Below are positions 28,527 to 37,334 of a DNA stretch of 64,000 nucleotides, in pieces; the first letter of the stretch is position 1, and every line of letters starts with the position of its first letter. Below the pieces are notes generated by a model. The model saw only the letters and a program-made list of their open reading frames with translations, was not told where the DNA came from and made no database searches. The stretch is from assembly GCF_003935425.1 (NCBI RefSeq), contig NZ_RHQN01000001.1:434001-498000 (forward strand). Reading direction: 5' to 3'. This stretch comes from Pseudomonas sp. v388 (lineage in GTDB: Bacteria > Pseudomonadota > Gammaproteobacteria > Pseudomonadales > Pseudomonadaceae). The position numbers and the translations under genes are program-made.

Positions 28527-29425
28527 GCCGATTCAGTCAGATGCAGGCCTTCGAAGCAGTGGCGCAGGCCGGTAGCCTGGCGGCTGCCGCACGGCATCTC
28601 AATGTGTCGCCCGCAACCATCATGCGCACCATCGCCTCGCTGGAGGCACGGCTGCACTGCACGCTGTTCGCTCGCGGGCCGCGCGGCGTGAGCTTGAGCC
28701 ATGCGGGCGAGGCGTTCGCGCAAAGCTGCCGGTACATTCTGGAACAAACCGAGGTGGCCGAGCGCTCGGCAGCAGGTCGGCATGCCAGCCCCCTGGGTCA
28801 GTTGACCGTCGCTTTGCCGCTGCTGATCGACCTCCAAGTGTTCACACCCGTCACCCTGGCTTATCTGGAGGCTTTTCCCGGTGTACGCCTGGTCATCCAG
28901 GCCAGCGACGGCGTCCCCAAGCTGCTCAAGGACGGTATAGATGTGGCCGTTGTCGTTGGTCAGCTGCCCAGTTCTTCCGATTTCGCCATGCTGCTGGGCA
29001 TGGTCAAACCGATGCTGTGCGCATCGCCCGCCTATCTGGCGAAGTGGGGTCGACCTGCGACGCCGGCCGCCCTCAAGACCCACCGTGCGGTGGTCACCAC
29101 CTTGCCCGGCTACGAGCCAGCGTGGCGTTTCCCTTCCAGTTGCACGCTGCCTGCGGTCAAACCCACCCGGGTTCTGACCTGCACGACCCAGCGTGCAGCC
29201 ATCCAGGCGGCGACGCTGGGGGCGGGCCTGGTGCGCTGCCTGAGCTACGAAGTCTACGATCAAGTGCGCTGCGGAACGCTGGAACCGGTGCTGACGGACT
29301 ACGCCGGTGACGCCTTGCCGGCGAATCTGATCTACCGACATGGCCGTCGTGCCGAAGCCCGTGTGCGCACTTTCATTGACTTCGCAGCACCCTTGTTGCG
29401 CAACCATCCTGCGTTTCTGGACTGA
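28523..29425 (+). CDS. LysR-family transcriptional regulator, translationally coupled to the previous one
   Basis: 300 residues from the ATG at 28523 inside the ATGA overlap. HTH: LAAAARHLNVSPATIMRTIA near residues 18-37, with ligand-binding lobes after about 88. Both this protein and its partner share the PPSVTR/PATIMR recognition helix type and the late LVRCLSYEVY/VTRVLSYQVA motif, which marks them as paralogues. Tightly coupled LysR pairs could form heteromers, though nothing here proves it. Possible targets are the divergent MFS gene or the downstream GST/oxidoreductase genes. Confidence 0.87.
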   Translation: MSRFSQMQAFEAVAQAGSLAAAARHLNVSPATIMRTIASLEARLHCTLFARGPRGVSLSHAGEAFAQSCRYILEQTEVAERSAAGRHASPLGQLTVALPLLIDLQVFTPVTLAYLEAFPGVRLVIQASDGVPKLLKDGIDVAVVVGQLPSSSDFAMLLGMVKPMLCASPAYLAKWGRPATPAALKTHRAVVTTLPGYEPAWRFPSSCTLPAVKPTRVLTCTTQRAAIQAATLGAGLVRCLSYEVYDQVRCGTLEPVLTDYAGDALPANLIYRHGRRAEARVRTFIDFAAPLLRNHPAFLD

Positions 29426-29578
29426 TGCGGACGCTGCGGCCTGGGCGGCTTGTTTCGAAAAGCGGAATTGTGGATTGCCCGGCGTGGTGATTCTGCTGCG
29501 CATTGAATCAGCGCAGCATGGCTTCACCCAGCGCATCGCCCCGCGCTGTTTCCCACTCACCTGTTGCGGAGCCACACC

Positions 29579-30205
29579 ATGCCAACTGCCATCAAACTGT
29601 ATCGCCACCCGCTGTCCGGCCACTCTCATCGCGTCGAGTTGATGTTGTCGCTGCTGGCGCTACCTACCGAGCTGATTCTCGTGGACCTGGCCAAGGGCGA
29701 GCATAAACAGCCGGCGTTTCTGGCGATCAACGCGTTCGGTCAGGTGCCGGTCATCGACGACGACGGCACGGTGCTCAGCGATTCCAACGGGATTCTGGTG
29801 TATCTGGCGAAGAAATACGGCAGCGGCAGCTGGCAGCCTCAGGATCCGCTCGCCGAGGCGCGTATTCAGCGCTGGTTGTCGGTAGCGGCGGGGCAGGTGG
29901 CCTACGGGCCGGCGGCGGCACGCCTGATCACGGTGTTTGGTGCAGCCTTCAATGCCGACGAGGTCATCACCCGCGCCCATACGCTGCTCAAGGTGATGGA
30001 TACCGAACTGGCGGACAGCCCGTTTCTGGCCGGACCCGAGCCGACCATTGCGGATGTGGCCAACTACAGCTACATCGCCCATGCCCCGGAAGGCAACGTA
30101 TCGCTGGAGACCTACCCGAATGTGCAGGCCTGGCTGCAACGCATCGAGGCTCTTCCCGGCTTCGTGCCCATGCAGCGCACGGTGGTCGGCCTGCAAACCC
30201 ACTGA
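29579..30205 (+). CDS. Glutathione S-transferase family protein
   Basis: 208 residues from the ATG at 29579 (GCGGAG eight bases upstream). The thioredoxin-like N-domain has the [19 protein letters not shown] start and the glutathione-binding [20 protein letters not shown] (about residues 50-70) with the cis-Pro and the Asp-Ser pair. The helical C-domain has the capping-box [11 protein letters not shown] near 158. Serine (PLSGHS) in place of cysteine near residue 12 suggests the serine/beta-like type. It precedes the flavin/ferredoxin oxidoreductase gene by 52 bases; the two form a common Pseudomonas pair. Confidence 0.88.
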   Translation: MPTAIKLYRHPLSGHSHRVELMLSLLALPTELILVDLAKGEHKQPAFLAINAFGQVPVIDDDGTVLSDSNGILVYLAKKYGSGSWQPQDPLAEARIQRWLSVAAGQVAYGPAAARLITVFGAAFNADEVITRAHTLLKVMDTELADSPFLAGPEPTIADVANYSYIAHAPEGNVSLETYPNVQAWLQRIEALPGFVPMQRTVVGLQTH

Positions 30206-30257
30206 TTTTGGATCAGGGCGCCGGCGTTTCCGGCAGCCCGTTCAAGGAGCACCCGCC

Positions 30258-32300
30258 ATGGACCCACGTTCCAGTTCGGCAAAATCACCCTGGCATGCCG
30301 GTGAAAAAAAGCTGCAAGCCCTCTATCAGGTGGCCGAGCGGATGGACGAGCTCGGCCGCCGTGTGATCCGCGATTACATGCCCGACCAGCACCGAGAGTT
30401 CTACCACCAGCTGCCGTTCATGGTGGTCGGTGCGGTCGATGCCGACAACCGGCCCTGGGCCACCTTGCTCGAGGGGCCGCCAGGTTTCGTCACCAGCGCA
30501 GACCCACAGCACCTTCGCCTGGCAGCCCATACGGATTCACAGGACCCGGCGACCTCCGGCCTCCAGACCGGCAACGCCATCGGCATGCTGGGTATCGAAT
30601 TGCATACCCGTCGACGCAATCGCATCAACGGGGTGATTCAGCAGGCTTCGGCCGCCGGCCTTGAAGTGGCGGTTGAGCAGTCCTACGGCAACTGCCCTAA
30701 GTACATTCAGGAGCGGTCTTATACTTCGATGCCCGTACCGGACAGCGGGCGTTCGTTGCGCCAGGATTTCACCACGCTGGATGAGCAGACCCGCGCGATG
30801 ATCCGCGCGGCGGACACCTTTTTCATCGCCAGCTATGTGGATGATGGCGAGCGGCGTTCAGTCGATGTCTCGCACCGCGGCGGGCGTGCCGGCTTCGTCA
30901 AAGTCGACGATAACCGCCTGACCATTCCAGATTACGCGGGCAATCTGTTCTTCAACACCCTGGGCAATCTGCAGGCCAACCCGGTGGCAGGCTTGTTGTT
31001 CGTCGATTTTGCCAGCGGCGACATGTTGCAACTCACCGGACGCACCGAGCTGCTGCTGGACAGCCCGTTGATCAAACTCTTCGAAGGGGCCGAACGGCTC
31101 TGGACCTTTGAGGTAGAACAGGCGGTCGTGCGGCCCGGCGCCGTCAGACTTCGCTGGCTGTTCCATGATTACGCGCCCACCAGCCTTGCCACCGGCACCT
31201 GGGCGGAAACCGAAGAGCGCCTGCGCCAGAACGAACAGCGGCGCAGCTGGCAGCCATGGCGGGTCACGCAGGTTCAGCAGGAGAGCAGCGACATTCGCTC
31301 GTTTTGCCTGCAAGCGCCTGACCATGGCGCCGTCCCGTTCGCTGCGGGGCAGCATCTGCCGATACGCATCGTGGCCGACGATGGCGAGACCTTGCCCAGA
31401 ACCTACAGCATTTCCAGCGCGCCTTCGGATGGACACATCCGCATCAGCGTGAAAAAGATGGGCAAGGCGTCGCGCCATCTCCATGACAACGTGCAGGTCG
31501 GCGATCTGTTGGACGTGCGCCCGCCGCTGGGCAGCTTTACTTTGACTGACGACGCGACGAGGCCAGTGGTCTTGATGGGCGCCGGGGTCGGCATCACGCC
31601 GATGATCTCCATGGCCCGGGAACTGGTGGCACAAAACCAGAGCCGCCAGATCCACCTGTTTCAAAGTTCGCGTGCCCTGGATGACTTGCCGTTCCAGTCC
31701 GAGCTGGCACAGCTGCAACACCGTTCGGCCGGATCGCTGCATGTTCACCGCGCCCTGAGCAGTCCCGAAGCGGACGCTGTGCTGGAACGCGACTATCAGT
31801 TGGCGGGGCGCCTGACCTTTGCCCAGGTCAAGGCGCGCCTGCCGCTGGACGATTATGACTTCTACCTGTGCGGCCCGGCCGGGTTCCTCCAGGACATGTA
31901 CGACGGCCTGCGCGGCGTGAACATCCCCGACCGGCGTATCCACGCCGAAACCTTCGGGCCTTCTGCGCTACAGCGTTCGGCAGCCGAACCTGCTTCGGGC
32001 CCGGTACAACCGCCGGCAGCAAACGCTCCAGTGCCGGTGTACTTCAGCGCGTCCGCCACCGAGGCCCGCTGGAAACCGGGCGGCGGCAGCCTGCTGGAAC
32101 TGGCCGAAAGTCGCGGCCTGAACCCGGAATTCAGCTGCCGTGGCGGCTCGTGCGGAACCTGCAGCACCCGATTGATCAGCGGCCACGTGCACTATCCCAA
32201 CCCACCGGCGCAAATGCCGGCGGCCGATACCGTGTTGATCTGCTGTGCGATACCGGCACACACCCAAGGCAACGGCCCGGCGTTGGTGCTTGATCTGTGA
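30258..32300 (+). CDS. Fused pyridoxamine-phosphate-oxidase-like / ferredoxin reductase / 2Fe-2S ferredoxin protein
   Basis: 680 residues from the ATG at 30258 (AAGGAG eight bases upstream). Three modules in order: a FMN-binding split-barrel (PNPOx-like) domain to about residue 330 with QLPFMVVGAVDADNRPWATL near 53-72; a ferredoxin-NADP-reductase module with the FAD motif RTYSISS near 380 and the NAD-binding MGAGVGITPMISM near 438; and a C-terminal plant-type 2Fe-2S ferredoxin with CRGGSCGTC and a later Cys. It is a self-contained electron chain, from NAD(P)H to the flavin barrel. The reaction is unknown. Co-transcribed with the GST. Confidence 0.88.
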   Translation: MDPRSSSAKSPWHAGEKKLQALYQVAERMDELGRRVIRDYMPDQHREFYHQLPFMVVGAVDADNRPWATLLEGPPGFVTSADPQHLRLAAHTDSQDPATSGLQTGNAIGMLGIELHTRRRNRINGVIQQASAAGLEVAVEQSYGNCPKYIQERSYTSMPVPDSGRSLRQDFTTLDEQTRAMIRAADTFFIASYVDDGERRSVDVSHRGGRAGFVKVDDNRLTIPDYAGNLFFNTLGNLQANPVAGLLFVDFASGDMLQLTGRTELLLDSPLIKLFEGAERLWTFEVEQAVVRPGAVRLRWLFHDYAPTSLATGTWAETEERLRQNEQRRSWQPWRVTQVQQESSDIRSFCLQAPDHGAVPFAAGQHLPIRIVADDGETLPRTYSISSAPSDGHIRISVKKMGKASRHLHDNVQVGDLLDVRPPLGSFTLTDDATRPVVLMGAGVGITPMISMARELVAQNQSRQIHLFQSSRALDDLPFQSELAQLQHRSAGSLHVHRALSSPEADAVLERDYQLAGRLTFAQVKARLPLDDYDFYLCGPAGFLQDMYDGLRGVNIPDRRIHAETFGPSALQRSAAEPASGPVQPPAANAPVPVYFSASATEARWKPGGGSLLELAESRGLNPEFSCRGGSCGTCSTRLISGHVHYPNPPAQMPAADTVLICCAIPAHTQGNGPALVLDL

Positions 32301-32391
32301 CGCCGGGCGTCGAATTTAACGATGCGGGGAGGGCGGTGGCGTCTCAAGCGCGGCACTGGCGGTGCTTGCCGCGCTGGGCCTGACCGAATGC

Positions 32392-32871
32392 CTAACCCAC
32401 AAACGCAGCTTTGATCACCGCAATATCGATCTTTTGCATGCCCATCATCGCTTCAAACGCACGCTTGGCCGCCGCACGATCAGCACTGGCAATCGCGCTC
32501 GTCAAAACCCGGGGGGTGATCTGCCATGACACCCCCCATTTGTCCTTGCACCAACCGCAGGCACTGGCCTGACCGTCATTCTCGATGATCGCGTTCCACA
32601 ATCGATCCGTCTCGGCCTGGTCGTCGGTGGCGACCTGAAAAGAAAACGCCTCGTTATGCGTGAACATGGCGCCGCCATTGAGCCCCAGACATGGGATACC
32701 CATTACTGTGAATTCGACCGTCAGAACGTCGTCGAGCTTGCCGGCAGGATAATCGCCCGGAGCCAGGTGGACCGTACCGACCGCGCTGTCCGGGAACGTT
32801 TCGGCGTAAAAGCGTGCGGCCTCCAGCGCAACGCCGTCGTACCAAAGGCATACGATGTTCTTGCTGTTCAT
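32392..32871 (-). CDS. VOC family protein, PhnB/3-demethylubiquinone-methyltransferase-like
   Basis: 159 residues from the ATG at 32871 (MNSKNIVCLWYDG; GGAG seven bases upstream). The fold is the PhnB-like glyoxalase/VOC type: YAETFPDSAVGTVHLAPGDY near residues 19-38, the GLNGGAMFTHNEAFSFQV core near 66-83 and CGWCKDKWGVSWQITPR near 107-123. Such proteins are soluble, often metal-free, and their function is mostly unknown. It is the last gene with ordinary core-genome appearance before the accessory region. Confidence 0.87.
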   Translation of the reverse strand: MNSKNIVCLWYDGVALEAARFYAETFPDSAVGTVHLAPGDYPAGKLDDVLTVEFTVMGIPCLGLNGGAMFTHNEAFSFQVATDDQAETDRLWNAIIENDGQASACGWCKDKWGVSWQITPRVLTSAIASADRAAAKRAFEAMMGMQKIDIAVIKAAFVG

Positions 32872-33696
32872 CTTGGTTCTCCATGAGAAACGCTGACCCA
32901 TGGATGTTAGTCACGCAACGGATGTGGAGCGGTGGTATACGACGGTTCGGCGACGGGCTTATCAAAGAAGTCAGCGTGTCCTGACTTCATACAAATAGAA
33001 ACACGGTTTAACATAATATACATTATGCGTACCTGTGGAGTTCGCGTTGAGGGGTAGGATTCGCCGCATTGTCAGGCCCACGTAAAGATGCGCTTTTGTC
33101 TATCTGAAAATGCGCCTGTTAAAAATCAATGCTTTGCAGCGGCTTGATTAGACCATTTCTGGAAACCAAGCGGTGTTATCATCTGCTTTCAGACATCTAT
33201 CTACGTAAAAATGCGCTTCCATTCATGGCACGGCATCTACGTAAAGATGCGCTTTTTTGCGGGATATGGGCCCGGACGTCGCCTAATTCCTCAATTGGCA
33301 GGTATTCACCTAGTCAGCCGCGACTCAATTCAAGTTGGTGCTGACGTCGATCCAACTCGATTACCGCTCGCTATCGGTTCCACGATGTCCTGCACCTCAT
33401 CAGGTTGCCAGGATCAATTTGGGATCGAGCCCCAGTTTAACCACCCATGGATGATGCAATCGATCGATCCACATGCGTTCAGTGACGTGCGGACGACAAA
33501 CCAATCATAGTCCTGACACTCCAGAAATCCTTGCCAGCCCTTTGGGCTCCAGGATGAAACCTCCAATCCATGGTCACCGCGAGAGCCCGCCCGGCAACCG
33601 CCGGTTATTCCGCATTTTGTATATCTAATTTTGCGCCTCCTTAAGTTGACTCATGGGCTATGATGGGCGTAGCCCATCAGGTGCCGGAAGTCGTTT
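32872..33696. other. Start of accessory region: gene-free stretch with repeats
   Basis: About 825 bases with lower GC than the DNA to the left. It holds a CATAAT-ATAC-ATTATG inverted repeat at 33012-33027 and the direct-repeat family listed separately. Small frames here show no ribosome site or domain. The left edge of the island probably lies between about 32,900 and 33,080. No tRNA gene was seen. Confidence 0.5.
33080..33642 (+). repeat. Five dispersed direct repeats with core TGCGC(T/C)T
   Basis: Copies: ACGTAAAGATGCGCTTTT at 33080-33097; TATCTGAAAATGCGCCT at 33101-33117; ATCTACGTAAAAATGCGCTT at 33199-33218; ATCTACGTAAAGATGCGCTT at 33235-33254; TATCTAATTTTGCGCCT at 33622-33638. An inverted partner (CCGCATTTTGTATAT) abuts the last at 33610-33624. 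All precede the recombinase-like gene at 33697 and share its orientation. Spacing (about 20, 100, 36 and 387 bases) is irregular, so this is not a CRISPR array. Binding sites for the adjacent recombinase-like protein are a reasonable inference. Confidence 0.65.
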
Positions 33697-35931
33697 ATGG
33701 TAATTCTACCTCGTCCATTATTTGGCTCCGCCCGCTCCCTCTCCAATTCAGATCAATCCGCTCCGATTTCGGCCAGAGCCTTTTTGCTCGAGATTGATCC
33801 TGCGCTTAAGCCCATGGAAGCATATGAGCTGGCAAACGCTTTCTTGGAGACTCGCCGCGATTTTGCAGGTTATGACCACGCCCGGGGTGTCATAGAACGG
33901 CTAGTACTGTGGACGCTTCTGATCAGGAAGGCACCGTTACTCAGCCTGGTTAGAGCCGATGCATTTGCTTTCATCTGGTTTACGCAAGACCCGCCTGAGG
34001 CGTGGCAATGTGGGTATGGCACTTTACGTTTCAAGAAAGTAGCGTCCACGTCTGGCGTAATGGTGACTGTCCCAAACTCCAAGTGGAGGCCTTTTACCGC
34101 AGGCCGTCTCCCCACGGAGCCTCCTACAGTATCCAAAGCGCTGAATCTATGCTCTGTCTTTTATAAACACCTGGTGAGTACAGCACAGACAACACGCAAT
34201 CCATTCGCCGAGCTGCTTTATGAAGAGCCTACTACAGAAACACCAACCGCCCAGGTTTCGACAATCCTAACAGCAGACGACTGGGCGATCATCATCTCAG
34301 CAGCTAAGAGACTGGCCGCTGCCAAGCCTGTCATGCACGAGCGGACATTGTTTTTGATCGCATGCCTTGCATACCTGAATGTAAGCTGTTCTGACTTTAT
34401 CGATTCCAATGGAAATTGCATAACTTTCAGACGAATCGTGTGGACTGGCGAGACGTGGCTGTTGAAGTTGGATTCTCGCGACATTCAGATTCCACAAGAA
34501 CTATATGATCCATACATGCGGCGATACATGAATTTTCGCGAGGTATGCTTTGAGCGCAACGCGTCGCAGCCCTTAATTCCCAGGATCAGAGGCTATGGGC
34601 AGGTTACCCGGCGTACGTTGGTCAAAATCAGTAAGGATGCGGTGGTTGAAGCCTTGCGCCACATGGAAGCCAGTGGCACCTCTGACCATCGCCTCCAGTC
34701 TCTGCGTGACGCCTATAATGCGTGGTTACGCTCTGACGTAAAACTGAATCAAGCCTTTTGTGGGGGCGGACGAACCAGCGCGGATGCCCATCCGCAATTG
34801 AGCCCCATTTTTGCTGACTATAATGAGATTACGCAGGAAGATGGCTTCATCCCGGATCATCCTGACACCCTCCTCTACTTGGCGTCATGCAATAGAGCGG
34901 CAGAGCCACTGCAGGCCTACCATTATGCGAAATTATTTCTGAGTAAATTTCGTAACAAAAACAGCTTCGACACTTATAGGAAATATATTGAACGTCTGTT
35001 GCTCTGGACATTTCACCTGAAGCACAAGCCGGCTCACCTTCTGACGCAGACTGACCTGCACGAGTTTTTTGAATTCTGTAAATCACCCCCTATCACGTGG
35101 GTAAGGACAACATTTGAACGCAGGTTTGTCCAGGTTCATTCAGGGGCAATAGGCATGGCTTTCGCGGTCAGGCGTTCCAACCCTGACTGGAAACCATTTT
35201 GGATCAGCATCAATTCAGATGTTGAAGATATCGGCGTTGCGTATCACGCTTCCAGTGAGACGTCTTCTGGGCAGTACACAACGGTGCGTAGCTTTTATGC
35301 ATTTCTAATCTCAAAAGGGCTAGTCGATTCAAATCCGCTAGTTAACCACGACGCGTTTTCGTCCTATACGATGAGCGAGCGCCCAGCCCCCAAAAAACGC
35401 AGAGGGCTCAGTGAGCAGGTATTTAAAACCGTAATCGATGCGTGCTTAAGTTTATATAAAGGCTTAAAGCTGCATCGGATGCTGTTCATCCTTTACACAA
35501 TCAACGAGCTTTCATTGTCTTGGGTTGATTTTCGAGCATGTAGGAAAAATTTCACTATAGGGGATTTCACTAAAGTCCATAAGGGTGAGTGGAGCCTGAA
35601 ACTTACCCGGGCGAATGCAGAGGCTACTTTAATCCCAGTGGCGATTAGCTATATAGAGAACGTATTTTTGCCTTACAAGGAATACTTGCTGGGCTTAGGT
35701 TTGCATGACCTTGATAGCTACCCAGTATTCTGCGCATTGAACGGCCGGTCTTCAATTTCTGAGGGTGCGGTCACGTGGATGCTAATTCGTCTTCGTGAGG
35801 TCGCTGCTGACGCCTTAGTTCGTGATCAAGCACCTGTGGTCGTGGTGGAACGGGTGCGCAGTATCACTATAAATACTCTCGCTCATACGGGTAAGCCTAA
35901 AACATATTTATTTAAGCAGTCGCTATCTTAG
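33697..35931 (+). CDS. Large recombinase-like protein made of two tandem tyrosine-recombinase-like units
   Basis: 744 residues. Residues about 37-330 and 395-740 are two copies of one unit: AYELANAFLETRR with IERLVLWT and PPEAW in the first, AYHYAKLFLSKFR with IERLLLWT and PPITW in the second, then NSKWRPF/NPDWKPF, FYKHLVS/FYAFLIS and ETWLLKL/EWSLKL. Each unit resembles a SAM-like core-binding domain plus a degraded catalytic domain of phage-type integrases. The usual Arg, HxxR and terminal Tyr set is not clearly present; SITINTLAHTGKPKTYLF at the end may be the remnant of the last box. A direct role in DNA recombination is therefore uncertain; a DNA-binding or accessory role is equally possible. 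GC content is below the chromosomal genes. Confidence 0.65.
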   Translation: MVILPRPLFGSARSLSNSDQSAPISARAFLLEIDPALKPMEAYELANAFLETRRDFAGYDHARGVIERLVLWTLLIRKAPLLSLVRADAFAFIWFTQDPPEAWQCGYGTLRFKKVASTSGVMVTVPNSKWRPFTAGRLPTEPPTVSKALNLCSVFYKHLVSTAQTTRNPFAELLYEEPTTETPTAQVSTILTADDWAIIISAAKRLAAAKPVMHERTLFLIACLAYLNVSCSDFIDSNGNCITFRRIVWTGETWLLKLDSRDIQIPQELYDPYMRRYMNFREVCFERNASQPLIPRIRGYGQVTRRTLVKISKDAVVEALRHMEASGTSDHRLQSLRDAYNAWLRSDVKLNQAFCGGGRTSADAHPQLSPIFADYNEITQEDGFIPDHPDTLLYLASCNRAAEPLQAYHYAKLFLSKFRNKNSFDTYRKYIERLLLWTFHLKHKPAHLLTQTDLHEFFEFCKSPPITWVRTTFERRFVQVHSGAIGMAFAVRRSNPDWKPFWISINSDVEDIGVAYHASSETSSGQYTTVRSFYAFLISKGLVDSNPLVNHDAFSSYTMSERPAPKKRRGLSEQVFKTVIDACLSLYKGLKLHRMLFILYTINELSLSWVDFRACRKNFTIGDFTKVHKGEWSLKLTRANAEATLIPVAISYIENVFLPYKEYLLGLGLHDLDSYPVFCALNGRSSISEGAVTWMLIRLREVAADALVRDQAPVVVVERVRSITINTLAHTGKPKTYLFKQSLS

Positions 35932-36242
35932 CGGCCCGAATAAAATGGGCAAAGAGACATTCGAAGCTTCCTGGGATCGTTGAGCAGAGGCGTGCCCTGA
36001 CGGTTCGGCATGAGTCCTCCCCCTGATGGTTCCATCGCGCCAAACGGCCCTGCCCTCAGGCTTTTGAGTTCAAAGAGGGCCCGCGCCCTCATGATTTGAG
36101 AACCTAGTGGTCAAGAGGCACGGCAATCAAGATGCTGCTCGTCATTGGGGAGCGTCAATTCAATGACCCGATCTCCAACGACCAGATGTATATGACTGGT
36201 GCGGAGGATTCCCATCTGAGATCCAAAACTCCTCCCACTATT

Positions 36243-36295
36243 AACCAATTTTTTGATGTGTGAACCACCGCGCTTTACACGTCAAAAAACTGGTT
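36243..36295. repeat. Long imperfect inverted repeat (17/19) behind the recombinase-like gene
   Basis: AACCAATTTTTTGATGTGT at 36243-36261 pairs with ACACGTCAAAAAACTGGTT at 36277-36295 across a 15-base spacer. It lies about 310 bases after the recombinase-like gene in a 524-base gene-free stretch (35932-36455) that otherwise shows only non-coding sequence. It could be a recombination site, a terminator-like structure or a small element end. Confidence 0.6.
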
Positions 36296-36455
36296 TACAG
36301 GCTTTCTGAGACGTCAGCCTCAGGCGACCGTAACCACCTGCCGGGATCGTAGTAACAGTCATGTCTGAAACTGGCAACGGGTTCGCCTATAAAGGGAGAC
36401 AGTGAACGGATGGCGGTGGTGTATGATAGGACTAGCCCGCAGAAGGAACGTACTC

Positions 36456-36674
36456 ATGAGCACTTTGCCCCTCGATCAACAGGCCCGTTATTTGGAAGTG
36501 CTCGACGCAGCAAAGCGCTTGTATGGCGGCGATTTCGACGCAGCCATGCACTGGATGACACGTCCGGTAAAAGCATTTGGCGGCAAAGCCCCTGCCAGCA
36601 TGATCACCAGCAGTGTGGAGACTGAGACCACTGTCGACTATGCGAGGCGTTTGGAGCACGGATTCGTTATCTGA
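36456..36674 (+). CDS. Small protein with antitoxin Xre/MbcA/ParS-type C-terminal (DUF2384) domain
   Basis: 72 residues from the ATG at 36456 (AAGGAA seven bases upstream). Residues about 28-72 (DAAMHWMTRPVKAFGGKAPA and ..YARRLEHGFVI) match the toxin-binding domain of Xre/MbcA/ParS antitoxins: the (A)xxWxxxPxxALGGxxP pattern and a final [RL]xEHGxF[VI]. The N-terminal HTH of full antitoxins is missing and no RES-domain toxin is next to it. It therefore looks like an orphan toxin-binding module; decoy or anti-toxin function without autoregulation is possible. A related gene is at 44168. Confidence 0.7.
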   Translation: MSTLPLDQQARYLEVLDAAKRLYGGDFDAAMHWMTRPVKAFGGKAPASMITSSVETETTVDYARRLEHGFVI

Positions 36675-37334
36675 TAGGCCTGGATTTGCGTACTCAAGCA
36701 TCCATGCGGCCTGTCGCCGGTTTCGATACTCAGCTCAAGCGGAGGCTGGTCGGTCGTTCATTAAGTCAAACCCTTGACCCTAAATCGTTGCACGGCTGTG
36801 CCCGGGCGACCTCACGGTATGGCCCACGGAGAGCAGGCGAAGGAAGGGACGCCAGCAATGAGCTCGGAAAGAAATTGCAGGATGATGGCCAGGATCGTAC
36901 GCCTGCGACTACTCAGGTTCAGCAGGTGATCATCGCACGCGATATGATTCGTGAAGGTCAGTCCTAGACAGCCAACCTCGCTCCCCCCCGTAAACGACGC
37001 CATTTCAGTATATTGATTGAAATCATGTCGGGCATAGGTCGTTTGTCTCGGCCAAAGCCACTGCACCCTCGACAAGCAGCGTCCAAGATTGATTACACCG
37101 GCAGCTCTCAGGGCCTACTGATGCGGCTGCAAGCCGGCATTCTGTTCAGCATTTTCAAAAATATCGACACCAATTCTAACCCCATGAACCAACCTAATCG
37201 CCACCTGCGCATTGTTTCAGCTGAGGGTGCTCATGACAGGGGGCATCTGAAGACATGATGTTCCTAGCGCTTCTTGCGCCAGCTATCGCTCCAAGTGCAA
37301 CATGTAACAAATAAGAAAACACTAGGAAGCCAAA
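36675..37334. other. Gene-free stretch with sequence shared with 44556-44613
   Basis: About 660 bases. The piece at about 36790-36860 (GGGCGACC..ACGGT..GGC..GAGC.GGC.. GGGA.GCCAG) is similar to the piece right behind the other DUF2384 gene at 44168-44524, so both loci have a common 3' flank. The small frames here are not supported as genes. Confidence 0.45.

Noticed and set aside
33080-33258. Possible CRISPR array from repeated ATGCGCTT units
   Set aside because: Spacings are unequal (about 20 to 100 bases), repeat units are short and diverged and no cas gene is near.
33129-33510. Small frames in the repeat region before the recombinase-like gene
   Set aside because: They run across the repeats and have no ribosome site; they overlap each other in different frames.
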